Shown: in pieces, positions 25,304-34,010 of the stretch
How the letters are laid out: each line of letters opens with the position of its first letter
Position numbering within the stretch: position 1 is the stretch's first letter
Assembly (NCBI GenBank): GCA_944381185.1
Contig: CALWKE010000003.1
Span: 1-64,000, forward strand
Direction of reading: 5' to 3'
Source of the DNA: an uncultured Clostridia bacterium
Lineage (GTDB): Bacteria > Bacillota > Clostridia > Christensenellales > UBA1242
Length of the DNA stretch: 64,000 bases
Program-made: the position numbers and the translations under genes
The notes under the pieces: generated by a model
Database searches by the model: none
Told to the model about the DNA's origin: nothing
The model's input: only the letters and a program-made list of their open reading frames with translations

Positions 25304-26992
25304 TTAAAGCAGTGCGACTGAAAATGCACAGAAAATTAAAAGTGAAACAATATCAATGGTTGTTGTGATGAATGGGTTTGCAACAACGGCTGGGTCAAGA
25401 TGAATTTTTTTAGCAAGAAGTGGCAAACATGCACCAATAATTTTTGCAATTATAACAGTTGCAAAAAGTGCAAGTGAAACAACCAGCGAAATCATAAAGG
25501 TGTAGTCGTATCCAAAGATAAGGTTATCAATTAATTGCAGTTTAGCAAAGCATGCAATAGCCAAAATTAATGAAATTAAAACCGAAGCCCTAATTTCTTT
25601 CCAAATAACTTTAAAAATATCTTTAAAGTTAACTTCGCCAACGGCAAGGGATTGAATTATGGTTACTGAAGCCTGACTTCCTGCATTTCCCCCTGTGCCC
25701 ATAAGCATTGGTATGCAGGCAAATAAAAGGGGACTAATCACATTCAATGTGTTTTCATAGGTGTTTATTATAAGCCCTGTGAATGTTGCAGAAATAAGCA
25801 AAACCATAAGCCAAGGAATACGGTTTTTAAAAATTGCAAACACACTTGTTTGAAGATATGGCTTTGTGGTTGGTGTGATACCTGCCATTTTGCTGATATC
25901 TTCGGCACTTTCTTCTTGAAGGACATCAATAGCGTCATCAATGGTAACAATTCCGTTGATGCGGTTTTCACTGTCAACTATTGGAATGGCAAGAAGGTCA
26001 TATTTTTTAAGCAAATTTGAAACTTCTTCCTTATCAGTATGTGTGTGAGCAGAGATGAAATTGTCTTCCATAAAATCGCCAATTATGTCATTTGGTTTAT
26101 GCAAAATAATCTCTTTAAGTGAAACAATTCCAAGCAGATGTTTTTGGTCATCGGTAACATAGCAAGTGTAAATTGTTTCCTTATCCATTGCTTGACGACG
26201 CATTTTATTAAGGGCATCACGAACAGTCATCTTTTCACGAAGGGTAACAAGTTCGGTGGTCATAATGCTTCCTGCACTATCTTTAGGAAAGCCTAAAAGT
26301 TTATTGATGTCATCTCTTGTTTCTGGCTTTGAAAGTTTTAGTATTCGAAGCACAATATTTGAGGGCATTTCTTCAATAAGGTCAACGGTGTCATCTGCAA
26401 AAAGGTCGTTTATGATAAAGGCGAGTTCTTTATCAGTAAAACTTTTAATAAGTTTCTTTTGGCTGTTTGAATCCATATTGGCAAAAACTTCACTTGCAAG
26501 GTCTTTTGGAAGAAGCCTAAACACAATAATATCTTTTTCATCATCAATATCATTGATAAGTTCGGCAATGTCAATAGGGTCCATTTCTTTTAAAATTGGC
26601 TTTAGTGAAGTGAACTTTTTATTTTCAATATTGTCAATAATTTCAAGCAATTTTTCATGTCTGGTGTCGGCCTCTGCTTTTAAAAGAATTTCATTCAAAA
26701 CTGATTTAGAAACATTTTTTTCAACATCATTATCAAGAAGTTCTTCAGATATTGCTTGAAATTCAATGTCACTAATGTTTTCGGTTAAAAATGTTTGCAG
26801 TTCAGTTGAAAAGAGAACAAAAACCTCTGCTGAAATTTTTTCAGAGAGTTTAGGAAAAATTTGCAAAAGCAAATTTTTGTCAACTTCAGACAAAGTAGTT
26901 GCAAGTTCTTTTATATCTTGTTTCTCAACAAATTCTTCAAGTTCATCAAATTTTTGTGAGTTAAAAAGTTCAATTATCTTATCTTTTAGCAT
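25304..26992 (-). CDS. mgtE: Magnesium transporter MgtE with extra N-terminal repeat
   Basis: Mg2+ channel/transporter of the cytoplasmic membrane. It is 562 residues against about 450 for the family. Residues about 115-245 form the usual superhelical MgtE-N domain; residues about 1-115 look like a second copy of it. Two CBS motifs follow (about 255-370), then five membrane helices with the signature GTGGNAGSQAS. The ATG at 26992 is chosen because GGAGGA precedes it. It is controlled by an M-box riboswitch upstream. Confidence 0.93.
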   Translation of the reverse strand: MLKDKIIELFNSQKFDELEEFVEKQDIKELATTLSEVDKNLLLQIFPKLSEKISAEVFVLFSTELQTFLTENISDIEFQAISEELLDNDVEKNVSKSVLNEILLKAEADTRHEKLLEIIDNIENKKFTSLKPILKEMDPIDIAELINDIDDEKDIIVFRLLPKDLASEVFANMDSNSQKKLIKSFTDKELAFIINDLFADDTVDLIEEMPSNIVLRILKLSKPETRDDINKLLGFPKDSAGSIMTTELVTLREKMTVRDALNKMRRQAMDKETIYTCYVTDDQKHLLGIVSLKEIILHKPNDIIGDFMEDNFISAHTHTDKEEVSNLLKKYDLLAIPIVDSENRINGIVTIDDAIDVLQEESAEDISKMAGITPTTKPYLQTSVFAIFKNRIPWLMVLLISATFTGLIINTYENTLNVISPLLFACIPMLMGTGGNAGSQASVTIIQSLAVGEVNFKDIFKVIWKEIRASVLISLILAIACFAKLQLIDNLIFGYDYTFMISLVVSLALFATVIIAKIIGACLPLLAKKIHLDPAVVANPFITTTIDIVSLLIFCAFSVALL

Positions 26993-27002
26993 AATTCCTC
27001 CA

Positions 27003-27200
27003 ATAAAAAAATCCCGCATATAACGGGATAATTTTATTAAAATACCCGTTCAAGCTTTAGCATCATAGGGCAATGGCATTGCATTAAATTTCCCCTTGTG
27101 TTATTCGAGGAGATTTGTTGACCAGTGTGCAAAAGTCTCCTTTTGCAGACGGCAGCAACCCGTATCCCTATGGTAGCCTTACCTACCGTAATATTAGTAT
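27003..27200 (-). promoter_or_regulatory. M-box (ykoK) Mg2+ riboswitch with terminator
   Basis: Read on the minus strand, the segment carries the M-box landmarks: GGTAGGTAAGGCTACC, GGGATACGG, TGCTGCCG, CTGGTCAACA and the closing GCCCTATGATGCTAAAG. It is followed by a CCCGTTATATGCGGG hairpin and T7 (about 27003-27025), the expression platform. Family knowledge: high Mg2+ folds the aptamer and ends transcription early. The downstream gene is mgtE, which fits. Confidence 0.9.
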
Positions 27201-27206
27201 ATTTTT

Positions 27207-27235
27207 ATTATAATTTTATGAATTTAATATGTCAA
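27207..27235 (-). promoter_or_regulatory. Promoter of the mgtE riboswitch transcript
   Basis: On the minus strand, TTGACA (27235-27230) and TATAAT (27212-27207) are separated by 17 bp. The start site falls near 27200, at the aptamer's 5' end. Confidence 0.78.
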
Positions 27236-27271
27236 TATGTTAATAATTAATTTTTATTTTTTATTGATTTT

Positions 27272-28057
27272 TTAATGATTAAAATTAAAATAATCAGGAT
27301 ATTTTTCACATAGATAGTCAGAATATTGTTTTAATAAATATTCATAAAAATTGCCTGTTATTTTTTTAGATTTATATGGTTTTTTGCCAACGACTTTTTT
27401 AAAGGCGTCAAAGGCGTCTTGTTTTTCATATTCAAGATTTTTTCTTGTTTCAGGGTCATGATTAAAGTTGGTGCTATCATGAAGAGCAAAAAACATAAAA
27501 GTGTCATTTCGTGGAAAACCATCAACATTCAAAACCGCTGTTGGCATAACTTTAAAATCAACATCGGCACTATTTTCTTCCATCATCATTCGAAGCGATA
27601 TATGTTGCATAAAAAAGGTAAGGTCGTTTATTGAAAGTGTCAATATGTTTTCTAATTCATGCTTCAAACCAAAGTTATCTTTTGCTTGTTTAACATAGAT
27701 TTTGTTTAATTGAGTTAAAATAAAATCAATATCAACGCTTGCAACATCTTTATTTTTAAGTTTTTCATTTAATTCAACAAGTTCAATTTTTTGTTTTCTT
27801 GATGAATTATTAGGTTTGTATTCTGCTGTGCATAAAATAGGATTTCCAACTTCTTGGTCAAGTGTCACTTTAAAAAACCCGCCAAAGCGATAAAGACGAA
27901 TATCTTTTGTGTCGAAATAAAAAATTAATCGATTTGAATAGGTTTCTTTTGGAACTCTGTTATAGTTAGATAAATTTTGACCGGCTAGTTCGCTTAAAAA
28001 ATTATTAAGGTCTAACTCGCCATTAATTCTATAGAGCAAATTATTAGTGTTTTCCAT
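27272..28057 (-). CDS. Hypothetical protein
   Basis: Unrecognised 261-residue soluble protein, aromatic- and Asn/Lys-rich. There is no signal peptide, membrane helix or obvious catalytic motif. The region LYRFGGFFKVTLDQEV...ILCTAEYKP looks strand-rich; the central part (about 85-170) is helical. A CAAGGAG site lies before the ATG. It stands alone between mgtE and rnr, divergent from rnr. Confidence 0.6.
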   Translation of the reverse strand: MENTNNLLYRINGELDLNNFLSELAGQNLSNYNRVPKETYSNRLIFYFDTKDIRLYRFGGFFKVTLDQEVGNPILCTAEYKPNNSSRKQKIELVELNEKLKNKDVASVDIDFILTQLNKIYVKQAKDNFGLKHELENILTLSINDLTFFMQHISLRMMMEENSADVDFKVMPTAVLNVDGFPRNDTFMFFALHDSTNFNHDPETRKNLEYEKQDAFDAFKKVVGKKPYKSKKITGNFYEYLLKQYSDYLCEKYPDYFNFNH

Positions 28058-28204
28058 ATTTTACTCCTTGGTTAAATATTAAACGGAAAAGTTAACTTTG
28101 TCAATAGCCATTATGTTAAAACCCTTAACTGCTTTTGAATATTTAATTAAGAATGTTTGTGTTTTTAAAAATTGTTCGTTATAATAAGGTCAAGGTAGGT
28201 AGTT

Positions 28205-30466
28205 ATGAATTTTTTAGATTCCGTTTATAATAGCATTTTAAAATCACACAAAAAGAAGTTTAGTGTGGGGTTTATTGCACAAATTATGGGACTTGGTAAG
28301 GGCTTTGATGAAAGGGCACTTGAAGGTGCAATGAATGAACTTGCAAAACAGGGCAAAATTAAAAGATTGAATAACCATGAATTTATGCTTTATAACGAGC
28401 AAAGGCTCATTAAATGCACACTTCTTGGAACAAGCAAAGATTATGCTTTTGCAAGGCCATTTACGGGCGAAAAAGATAACGATATATTCATTTCACAAGC
28501 AAATTTGAATGATGCTTGCCATGGCGACATTGTTATGGTTGAAATTGGTGTGTCGGGCAGGGGCAGAAAATATAAACAAAATCTTCCACTTGTTGCAAAG
28601 GGTAAAAGAGAAGGCAGAGTTGTTGAAATTTTAGAGCGTGGCTATAAGGTTGTTGTTGGCATTATAAGCATAGATGAAAGGGGTGTTGCAACCGTTCTTC
28701 CTGATGACAGGCGTTTTGCAGACTCTGTGTTCGTTTCAGGTGAAGATGTCAATGGAGCAACAAATGGAACAAAGGTTGTGCTTGATATTCTCGACTATCC
28801 ATCAAATATAAAAATGGCTCGTGGCAGAGTTCGTGAAATTCTTGGCGACCCGGGTGATGCAAGGGTAACAACACTTTCAATTATCCGTTCATTTAATTTG
28901 TTTGAAGAGTTTCCCGATGATGTTGTTGAAGAGGCAAACAAGGTTAGTATTCCCGTTAGTCAAGATGACCAAAAGGGAAGAAAGGATTATAGAAACAGGC
29001 TGATTATAACAATAGATGGCGAAGATGCCCGTGACTTTGACGATGCAATTTCACTTGAAAAACTGGGTGAAAATTATGCACTGGGTGTTTATATTGCCGA
29101 TGTTTCGCACTATGTTAAAGAAGGTTCAAAACTTGACGAAGAAGCCTTTAAGCGTGGAACTTCAGTCTATTTTCCTGACCATGTTCTTCCAATGCTTCCA
29201 ACGGCACTTTCAAATGGAATTTGTTCGCTTAATCCAAATGAAGAAAGGTTTACACTTGCCGTTGAAATGTTGATTTCTCCTGACGCAAAAATTTTGGATT
29301 ATGAAATTCATAAAGGCATAATGATTTCAAAACATCGAATGACCTACACAAAGGTTACCAAAATTTTAAATGGTGACAGCGAACTTCGAAAGCAGTATGC
29401 AGATATTGTTCCAATGCTAGAACTTATGAGCGAACTTGCAAGAAAATTAATCAAAAGAAGAGATGCGGCAGGTCAACTTGATTTTGATATTCCAGAACCA
29501 CAAATTCTTTTGAATGATGACGGAACTGTTAAAGATATAAGAAGAAAGCCAAGAGATATTTCAGACCGAATTATTGAACAATTCATGGTTATAACAAATG
29601 AAGTTATTGCTAAACATTTTTCAAACTTGAAAGTTCCATTTGTATATCGTGTTCATGAAACGCCTATTGCTGAAAAGGTTCAAAAGTTCAGAAAATTTGC
29701 AGGCAGTTTGGGTCTTAAATTCATTGCTCGTGGCAATCAAACCACACCTAAAGATTTTCAGACTCTTCTTGTTTTAAGCAAGGGGCAAGACTATTCAACT
29801 GCACTTTCAAAAATCATGCTTCGAAGCATGCAAAAGGCTAGGTATGACACCATGAACCTTGGACACTTTGGCTTGGCACTTGAAAATTATTGCCATTTCA
29901 CTTCGCCAATTCGAAGATATCCAGACCTTACAATTCACAGAATAATTTCTTGCGTGCTTGAAGGAAAGATGACTCAAAAGAAATTTAGATATTTTGAAGA
30001 GTTTGTAAGTGAATCTGCTGAAAGGTCAAGCACAATGGAGCGTCAGGCTGAAGAGGCAGAGCGAACTGTTGATGACCAAAAGATGACAGAGTTTATGTCA
30101 AACAAAATCGGTGAGGTTTATGACGGCATAATTTCGGGAGTAACCGAGCGTGGTTTTTATGTTGAACTTGAAAACACTGTTGAAGGCTATGTTTCAACTG
30201 AAAGACTTCCAAAGGGAAGATATGAATTTAATGAAGACCAATATTCACTTACAGGGGTTGGAGAAACTTATAAAATTGGTGACAAAATTAAAATAAGAGT
30301 TGTTGAAACAGATGTTGTTTTAAGGCATATTGATTTTGAACTTGCAAATTATCATCGTGACCTTGATGAGGAAGAAAAGAATAATTTTAATAAAAATAAA
30401 AATAATCGTGATGAACGAGATTTTGACAGAAAAAACTCAAAGAGAAAAAATAGAAGAAGATTTTAA
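28205..30466 (+). CDS. rnr: Ribonuclease R
   Basis: Processive 3'-5' exoribonuclease that degrades structured RNA and aids tmRNA-linked decay. It is 753 residues. An N-terminal winged helix (1-70), cold-shock domains, then the RNB catalytic domain with DGEDARDFDD at 271-280 (the four metal-binding aspartates), an S1 domain (about 635-715), and a Lys/Arg/Asn-rich tail. It lies upstream of smpB and ssrA, a common Gram-positive grouping, but two minus-strand genes intervene here. Confidence 0.96.
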   Translation: MNFLDSVYNSILKSHKKKFSVGFIAQIMGLGKGFDERALEGAMNELAKQGKIKRLNNHEFMLYNEQRLIKCTLLGTSKDYAFARPFTGEKDNDIFISQANLNDACHGDIVMVEIGVSGRGRKYKQNLPLVAKGKREGRVVEILERGYKVVVGIISIDERGVATVLPDDRRFADSVFVSGEDVNGATNGTKVVLDILDYPSNIKMARGRVREILGDPGDARVTTLSIIRSFNLFEEFPDDVVEEANKVSIPVSQDDQKGRKDYRNRLIITIDGEDARDFDDAISLEKLGENYALGVYIADVSHYVKEGSKLDEEAFKRGTSVYFPDHVLPMLPTALSNGICSLNPNEERFTLAVEMLISPDAKILDYEIHKGIMISKHRMTYTKVTKILNGDSELRKQYADIVPMLELMSELARKLIKRRDAAGQLDFDIPEPQILLNDDGTVKDIRRKPRDISDRIIEQFMVITNEVIAKHFSNLKVPFVYRVHETPIAEKVQKFRKFAGSLGLKFIARGNQTTPKDFQTLLVLSKGQDYSTALSKIMLRSMQKARYDTMNLGHFGLALENYCHFTSPIRRYPDLTIHRIISCVLEGKMTQKKFRYFEEFVSESAERSSTMERQAEEAERTVDDQKMTEFMSNKIGEVYDGIISGVTERGFYVELENTVEGYVSTERLPKGRYEFNEDQYSLTGVGETYKIGDKIKIRVVETDVVLRHIDFELANYHRDLDEEEKNNFNKNKNNRDERDFDRKNSKRKNRRRF

Positions 30467-30476
30467 AAATAAATAT

Positions 30477-30521
30477 TAAAAATGTATAAATTTGCTTATT
30501 TTAGCATTATTTATACATTTA
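30477..30521 (+). terminator. AT-rich hairpin after rnr
   Basis: AAATGTATAAAT / ATTTATACATTT is a perfect 12-bp inverted repeat directly after the rnr stop. It may be a terminator or a member of the AT-rich palindromes noted in the findings. Confidence 0.6.
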
Positions 30522-30550
30522 ATCATTAAAATTTTAAAAAATTAAATACA

Positions 30551-30607
30551 AGCAAAAAAGCAAGGATTAACCATTTTTCATAGGTTTTATATCCTTGCTT
30601 TTTTGCA
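30551..30607. terminator. Bidirectional terminator between rnr and the converging gene
   Basis: GCAAAAAAGCAAGGAT and ATCCTTGCTTTTTTGC form a perfect 16-bp inverted repeat with poly-A and poly-T flanks, so it can serve both strands. Confidence 0.85.
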
Positions 30608-30667
30608 CTAAAATAGGGATGGGAAATAAGCATTTTAATATTTACCATTCTCTATGGGATAGTTTTT

Positions 30668-31516
30668 TTATTCGCCAAACTGGTTGCCATTTGCGTTATT
30701 AGTTGATTTAATTCTAAATACGTCAGGGCCATATCCAGAAGATTTTGTTTTACCATATTCTTTAAAGGCATATTTAAGTTTAGGGTAAATTTCACAGAGT
30801 TCAATGTAAGTTCTATCATCAAAACTTGGATTTTGAATTTTAGATTTTGATTGAAGACCCAGTGCATATTCAAAATTCTTAAAAGTGTAAAGATACATAA
30901 ATTTTGGATTAGTTTGCATCATCTTGGCTTCATGAAATTTATCTAAATCAAATTGTTTCATAAAAGGCAAATTTTTAATAATTTCAGCATCTTCGACTCT
31001 TCCATATTGCAAAAGCTTTATGTAAGAATAAGCAAGTTCGTGTGCAATATAGTTAAGTGCCCAATCATATTGATTTGCCATTCTTTCGTCAGAAATATGA
31101 ATACTTTTAAAATCTGGAAGGGTTAAACTTGATTCTTTTAAAGTTGAAGGGTTGCCATAAATAGAAAAGATTTGAAGAGCTTGTTCATCTAGTTTTAATG
31201 ATGTTGTTGAAACCCTTTTATTTAAAATAATATCTTCTCTTGTTTCTTTTTGAATTAAATTAGCGGTTGTTGGAAAGATTGGTATTGTTACATTAAAAAT
31301 TGGTGTTTCGTCTAATTTTTTTACAACTAAATCAAACAGAGCAGGAACGCCATACTCTGAAGAGTCAACAATCACTGTGTTAAGTGCACTTTCAAGATAA
31401 TCGGCTCTTTCGTATTGTTTTTGTGAATTTTCTGTTATCGAAAAAGGAACAAGAAGAATTTTTCTATCTTCTTTTGCAACTGCTTCAAATTGTTTTCTAT
31501 CATCAAAAATTTTCAT
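30668..31516 (-). CDS. Hypothetical protein, paralogue of the next upstream gene
   Basis: Unrecognised 282-residue soluble protein. The N-terminal half matches the neighbour at 31592 position for position: YLE near 40, G-x-PAL ending at residue 60, and T-x-PIFP at 77-82 in both. The C-terminal halves have diverged. It ends in a polar NGNQFGE tail. A HELAY segment (near 150) resembles a zinc-peptidase motif but lacks the second histidine. A GGAAG site precedes the ATG; 75 nt separate it from the upstream paralogue, so one transcript is likely. Confidence 0.65.
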   Translation of the reverse strand: MKIFDDRKQFEAVAKEDRKILLVPFSITENSQKQYERADYLESALNTVIVDSSEYGVPALFDLVVKKLDETPIFNVTIPIFPTTANLIQKETREDIILNKRVSTTSLKLDEQALQIFSIYGNPSTLKESSLTLPDFKSIHISDERMANQYDWALNYIAHELAYSYIKLLQYGRVEDAEIIKNLPFMKQFDLDKFHEAKMMQTNPKFMYLYTFKNFEYALGLQSKSKIQNPSFDDRTYIELCEIYPKLKYAFKEYGKTKSSGYGPDVFRIKSTNNANGNQFGE

Positions 31517-31591
31517 AATTACGCTTCCTTTTATATGAAATTTAATATCAAATTATAATTTTTTGCAGAATTTATTTTATTTTTATGAAGA

Positions 31592-32479
31592 TTATTCATT
31601 GGTTGGACCAACTGCGGTTGTTTCTTTTGATTTTGGAAGTTTAACGATGTGATGTCTTTTGTATCTATCAATCAAACGTATTCGGTCATCAATTGTGCTT
31701 TGAAATCTTGATGCAAGTCTTTCAAATTTTGCATTTGCCAAAATTTCTTTTTCTGTTCTGCCAACTCTTGTTCCTGCAACATAAAGTTTTCCGTCAATAT
31801 TAATAAGATAGTAAGGGTGATTTGGTGAGTGTTGAGAAGTTTTAGATAGATTTTCAACAAAGTCAAATTGTTTATCTAAATCTTCTTCTGTTGGATTAGG
31901 AACTTGAAAATAATCAGAAATATCAACAGGTCCCAAAATTTGTTCAGGAGAAACCTTGTCAAGCCTTAATGGTTGCATAATTGAAAGCCCTTCAATGTAA
32001 GAAAGAATTTCTTTGTTTGGTCTTTGCCACTTTTTTTGAGTTAAATATTGTTCAAGAAGTTCTCTTCTAACAACTTCAACCATTCGAGTTGCAGCTTTGC
32101 TTGTTTCATCAGCAAGGTCATATTTTTTGCTATCAATGTCACTTTGCAAAAGGTCACGCACTTTTTCATCGGTTGCATAGCCAAAAAACTCAAGCCTAAA
32201 GTCTTTATCTTTTAATCTTTTCTCAACTGCAACTGGGAATATTGGCAAGGTTAAATCATATAATTTAACAAACTTTGAAACAGGGAACTTAAGTGTTACA
32301 AGTGCAGGCTTGCCTTCAGTGTTGCATATTTCAATAACTCTTTCTAAATATTCTTGCAAATTTTCAGTATAAAATTCATCATCGCCAATTTTTGCTGATG
32401 AATTAATAATTTTTTTAGTATAATATTTCACTTTTCTTTTGTCATTATACATTTCATTAATTTCATTAATCTTTGCCAT
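31592..32479 (-). CDS. Hypothetical protein, paralogue of the next downstream gene
   Basis: Unrecognised 295-residue soluble, charged protein. The N-terminal 110 residues share the YLE, GKPAL (residues 56-60) and TLPIFP (77-82) landmarks with the protein at 30668. The region after 230 has a YYLINIDGKLYVAGTRVGR segment, then a basic helix. The ATG at 32479 is chosen for its GGAGAG site. The pair lies antisense to, and between, rnr and smpB. Confidence 0.65.
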   Translation of the reverse strand: MAKINEINEMYNDKRKVKYYTKKIINSSAKIGDDEFYTENLQEYLERVIEICNTEGKPALVTLKFPVSKFVKLYDLTLPIFPVAVEKRLKDKDFRLEFFGYATDEKVRDLLQSDIDSKKYDLADETSKAATRMVEVVRRELLEQYLTQKKWQRPNKEILSYIEGLSIMQPLRLDKVSPEQILGPVDISDYFQVPNPTEEDLDKQFDFVENLSKTSQHSPNHPYYLINIDGKLYVAGTRVGRTEKEILANAKFERLASRFQSTIDDRIRLIDRYKRHHIVKLPKSKETTAVGPTNE

Positions 32480-32643
32480 AATCTCTCCAATATTTGTAAT
32501 GATATTATAACTTATTTTAAACAAAAAGTCAATAGTTACAAAAATAAATAAAAAATCGCAAAAATTTGCAAAAATTATAAAATAATAATGTAAAAATTAA
32601 TAAAAATCTTGATTTTAGTGCATTTTAATGATAAAATATCTTT

Positions 32644-33084
32644 ATGAAACTTATAACGGAGAACAGAGAAGTAAAACATAATTATTTTTTAGAAAGCCCT
32701 CTTGAAGCGGGTTTGGTTTTACTTGGCAGTGAAGTTAAGTCTGTTAGGGCAGGCAGAGTTAACCTTAAAGATAGTTATGTTGTTGTGAGGGCAGGCGAAG
32801 TTTTTCTTTTAAATTGTTTCATTTCAAATTTTGATAAAACCAAAATGTTTGCTCCTGATGAAAGGCGAACAAGAAAACTTTTATTGAACAAGAATGAAAT
32901 TGAAAAATTGAGCAGAAAAATAAAAGAGCAAGGTTACACAATTGTTCCAACAAAAATGTATTTTAATGGTGACAAGGTTAAAGTTGAAATTGCTCTTGCA
33001 AAAGGCAAGCATTTGTATGACAAAAAGAAAGATAAAATGAAAGCCGACCTTGTTCGTTACGCTGAAAGGCAAATAAAATTTTAA
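32644..33084 (+). CDS. smpB: SsrA-binding protein SmpB
   Basis: Partner of tmRNA in rescuing stalled ribosomes. It is 146 residues, normal length, with NREVKHNYFLESPLEAGLVL, LGSEVKSVRAGRVNLKDSY and the C-terminal KGKHLYDKKK that contacts the decoding centre. It lies 27 nt before the tmRNA gene, so the two partners are likely expressed together. Confidence 0.96.
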   Translation: MKLITENREVKHNYFLESPLEAGLVLLGSEVKSVRAGRVNLKDSYVVVRAGEVFLLNCFISNFDKTKMFAPDERRTRKLLLNKNEIEKLSRKIKEQGYTIVPTKMYFNGDKVKVEIALAKGKHLYDKKKDKMKADLVRYAERQIKF

Positions 33085-33111
33085 TGTTTAATTAATAAGT
33101 TTCAAACTTAT

Positions 33112-33479
33112 GGGGGTGTAAAGGTTTCGACAGAGAGATGAAAAGATGTTAAAAGCGTGTGTGTAGCCCCAACCTACATAAAAATTGGGAACAAAATAAA
33201 TGCAGAAGACAATTCTGTTGGTGCTACAAAGTTAGCACTTGCTGCCTAACTTATTGGCAGTCGGCAACTTCAAATTTCTCACAGGTTTAAAGTTGTTGTC
33301 ATAAAATGTGAGATGACAATGTAAAATGTTTGTGTTTATGTTGTCGAGAATTAACAAACTAGCATAAAATCGTTTTGTTTGCTTTAGATTTTGTGTGAAA
33401 AAACAAAACAAACTGGCACACGAAGAAAGAACATAGTTTTGCTTTCTGGACATGGGTTCAATTCCCATCACCTCCACCA
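33112..33479 (+). ncRNA. ssrA: Transfer-messenger RNA (tmRNA)
   Basis: The gene starts GGGGGTGTAAAGGTTTCGAC and ends with a TGGGTTCAATTCCCATCACCTCCACCA T-arm and acceptor (split here only by function), with GGGGGUG pairing to CACCUCC and CCA encoded. The resume reading frame runs 33202-33249 and gives the tag AEDNSVGATKLALAA before a TAA stop. The LALAA end is the ClpXP-type degron. Length is 368 nt. Confidence 0.95.
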
Positions 33480-33543
33480 AAAAATAAAAATATAAATAGA
33501 AAAAATTAATTATTAGAAAAATTTTATATTAAAAATTATTAGT

Positions 33544-33990
33544 ATGATTGAATTAAATATTAAATTTTTAGAAATGTATAAAAGAATAGATAAAATTTGC
33601 CGTGATATGTTTAATTGTAAAGATGGCATAACTGAATATATCAATAAAATGGAAGAAACTCCGTTTTCTAATCGTAGTAAAGTTAAATATTGGAATGAGT
33701 TTTATAAAGAAATAAAACACTATCGTTGGGTTAGAAATCAACTTGCGCACGATCAGCCATTAGATTCAAATTTTTGTGAAGAAAGTGATATGGAATGGTT
33801 AGAAAAATTTTACAATGATTTATTGAAATGTAATGATCCGCTTACTATTGCATATAAAAATGGAAAAACAATAGAAGAAACTAAAAATGAATCTAATTTT
33901 ATAGAAGATAAATATATTTATGAAGAAGTAAAAAATCAATCTTTATTAAAGCGAATTATAAATAGAATAAAGAAGTGGTTAAAAAAATAA
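33544..33990 (+). CDS. Small HEPN-motif protein
   Basis: 148-residue, mostly helical protein. It contains RNQLAH at residues 64-69, matching the R-N-x3-H motif of HEPN ribonucleases, within KHYRWVRNQLAHD, the usual position at the start of the last helix. The C-terminus is basic (RIINRIKKWLKK). It starts 65 nt after tmRNA. HEPN proteins include toxins and defence nucleases; no antitoxin (such as MNT) is visible next to it, so function is unknown. Confidence 0.6.
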   Translation: MIELNIKFLEMYKRIDKICRDMFNCKDGITEYINKMEETPFSNRSKVKYWNEFYKEIKHYRWVRNQLAHDQPLDSNFCEESDMEWLEKFYNDLLKCNDPLTIAYKNGKTIEETKNESNFIEDKYIYEEVKNQSLLKRIINRIKKWLKK

Positions 33991-34010
33991 AACAAGAATA
34001 AGGTATATTT

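Noticed and set aside
31040..31080. HELAY segment in the 282-residue paralogue as a zinc-peptidase motif
   Set aside because: The second histidine of HExxH is missing (HELAY), and the other paralogue has nothing similar.
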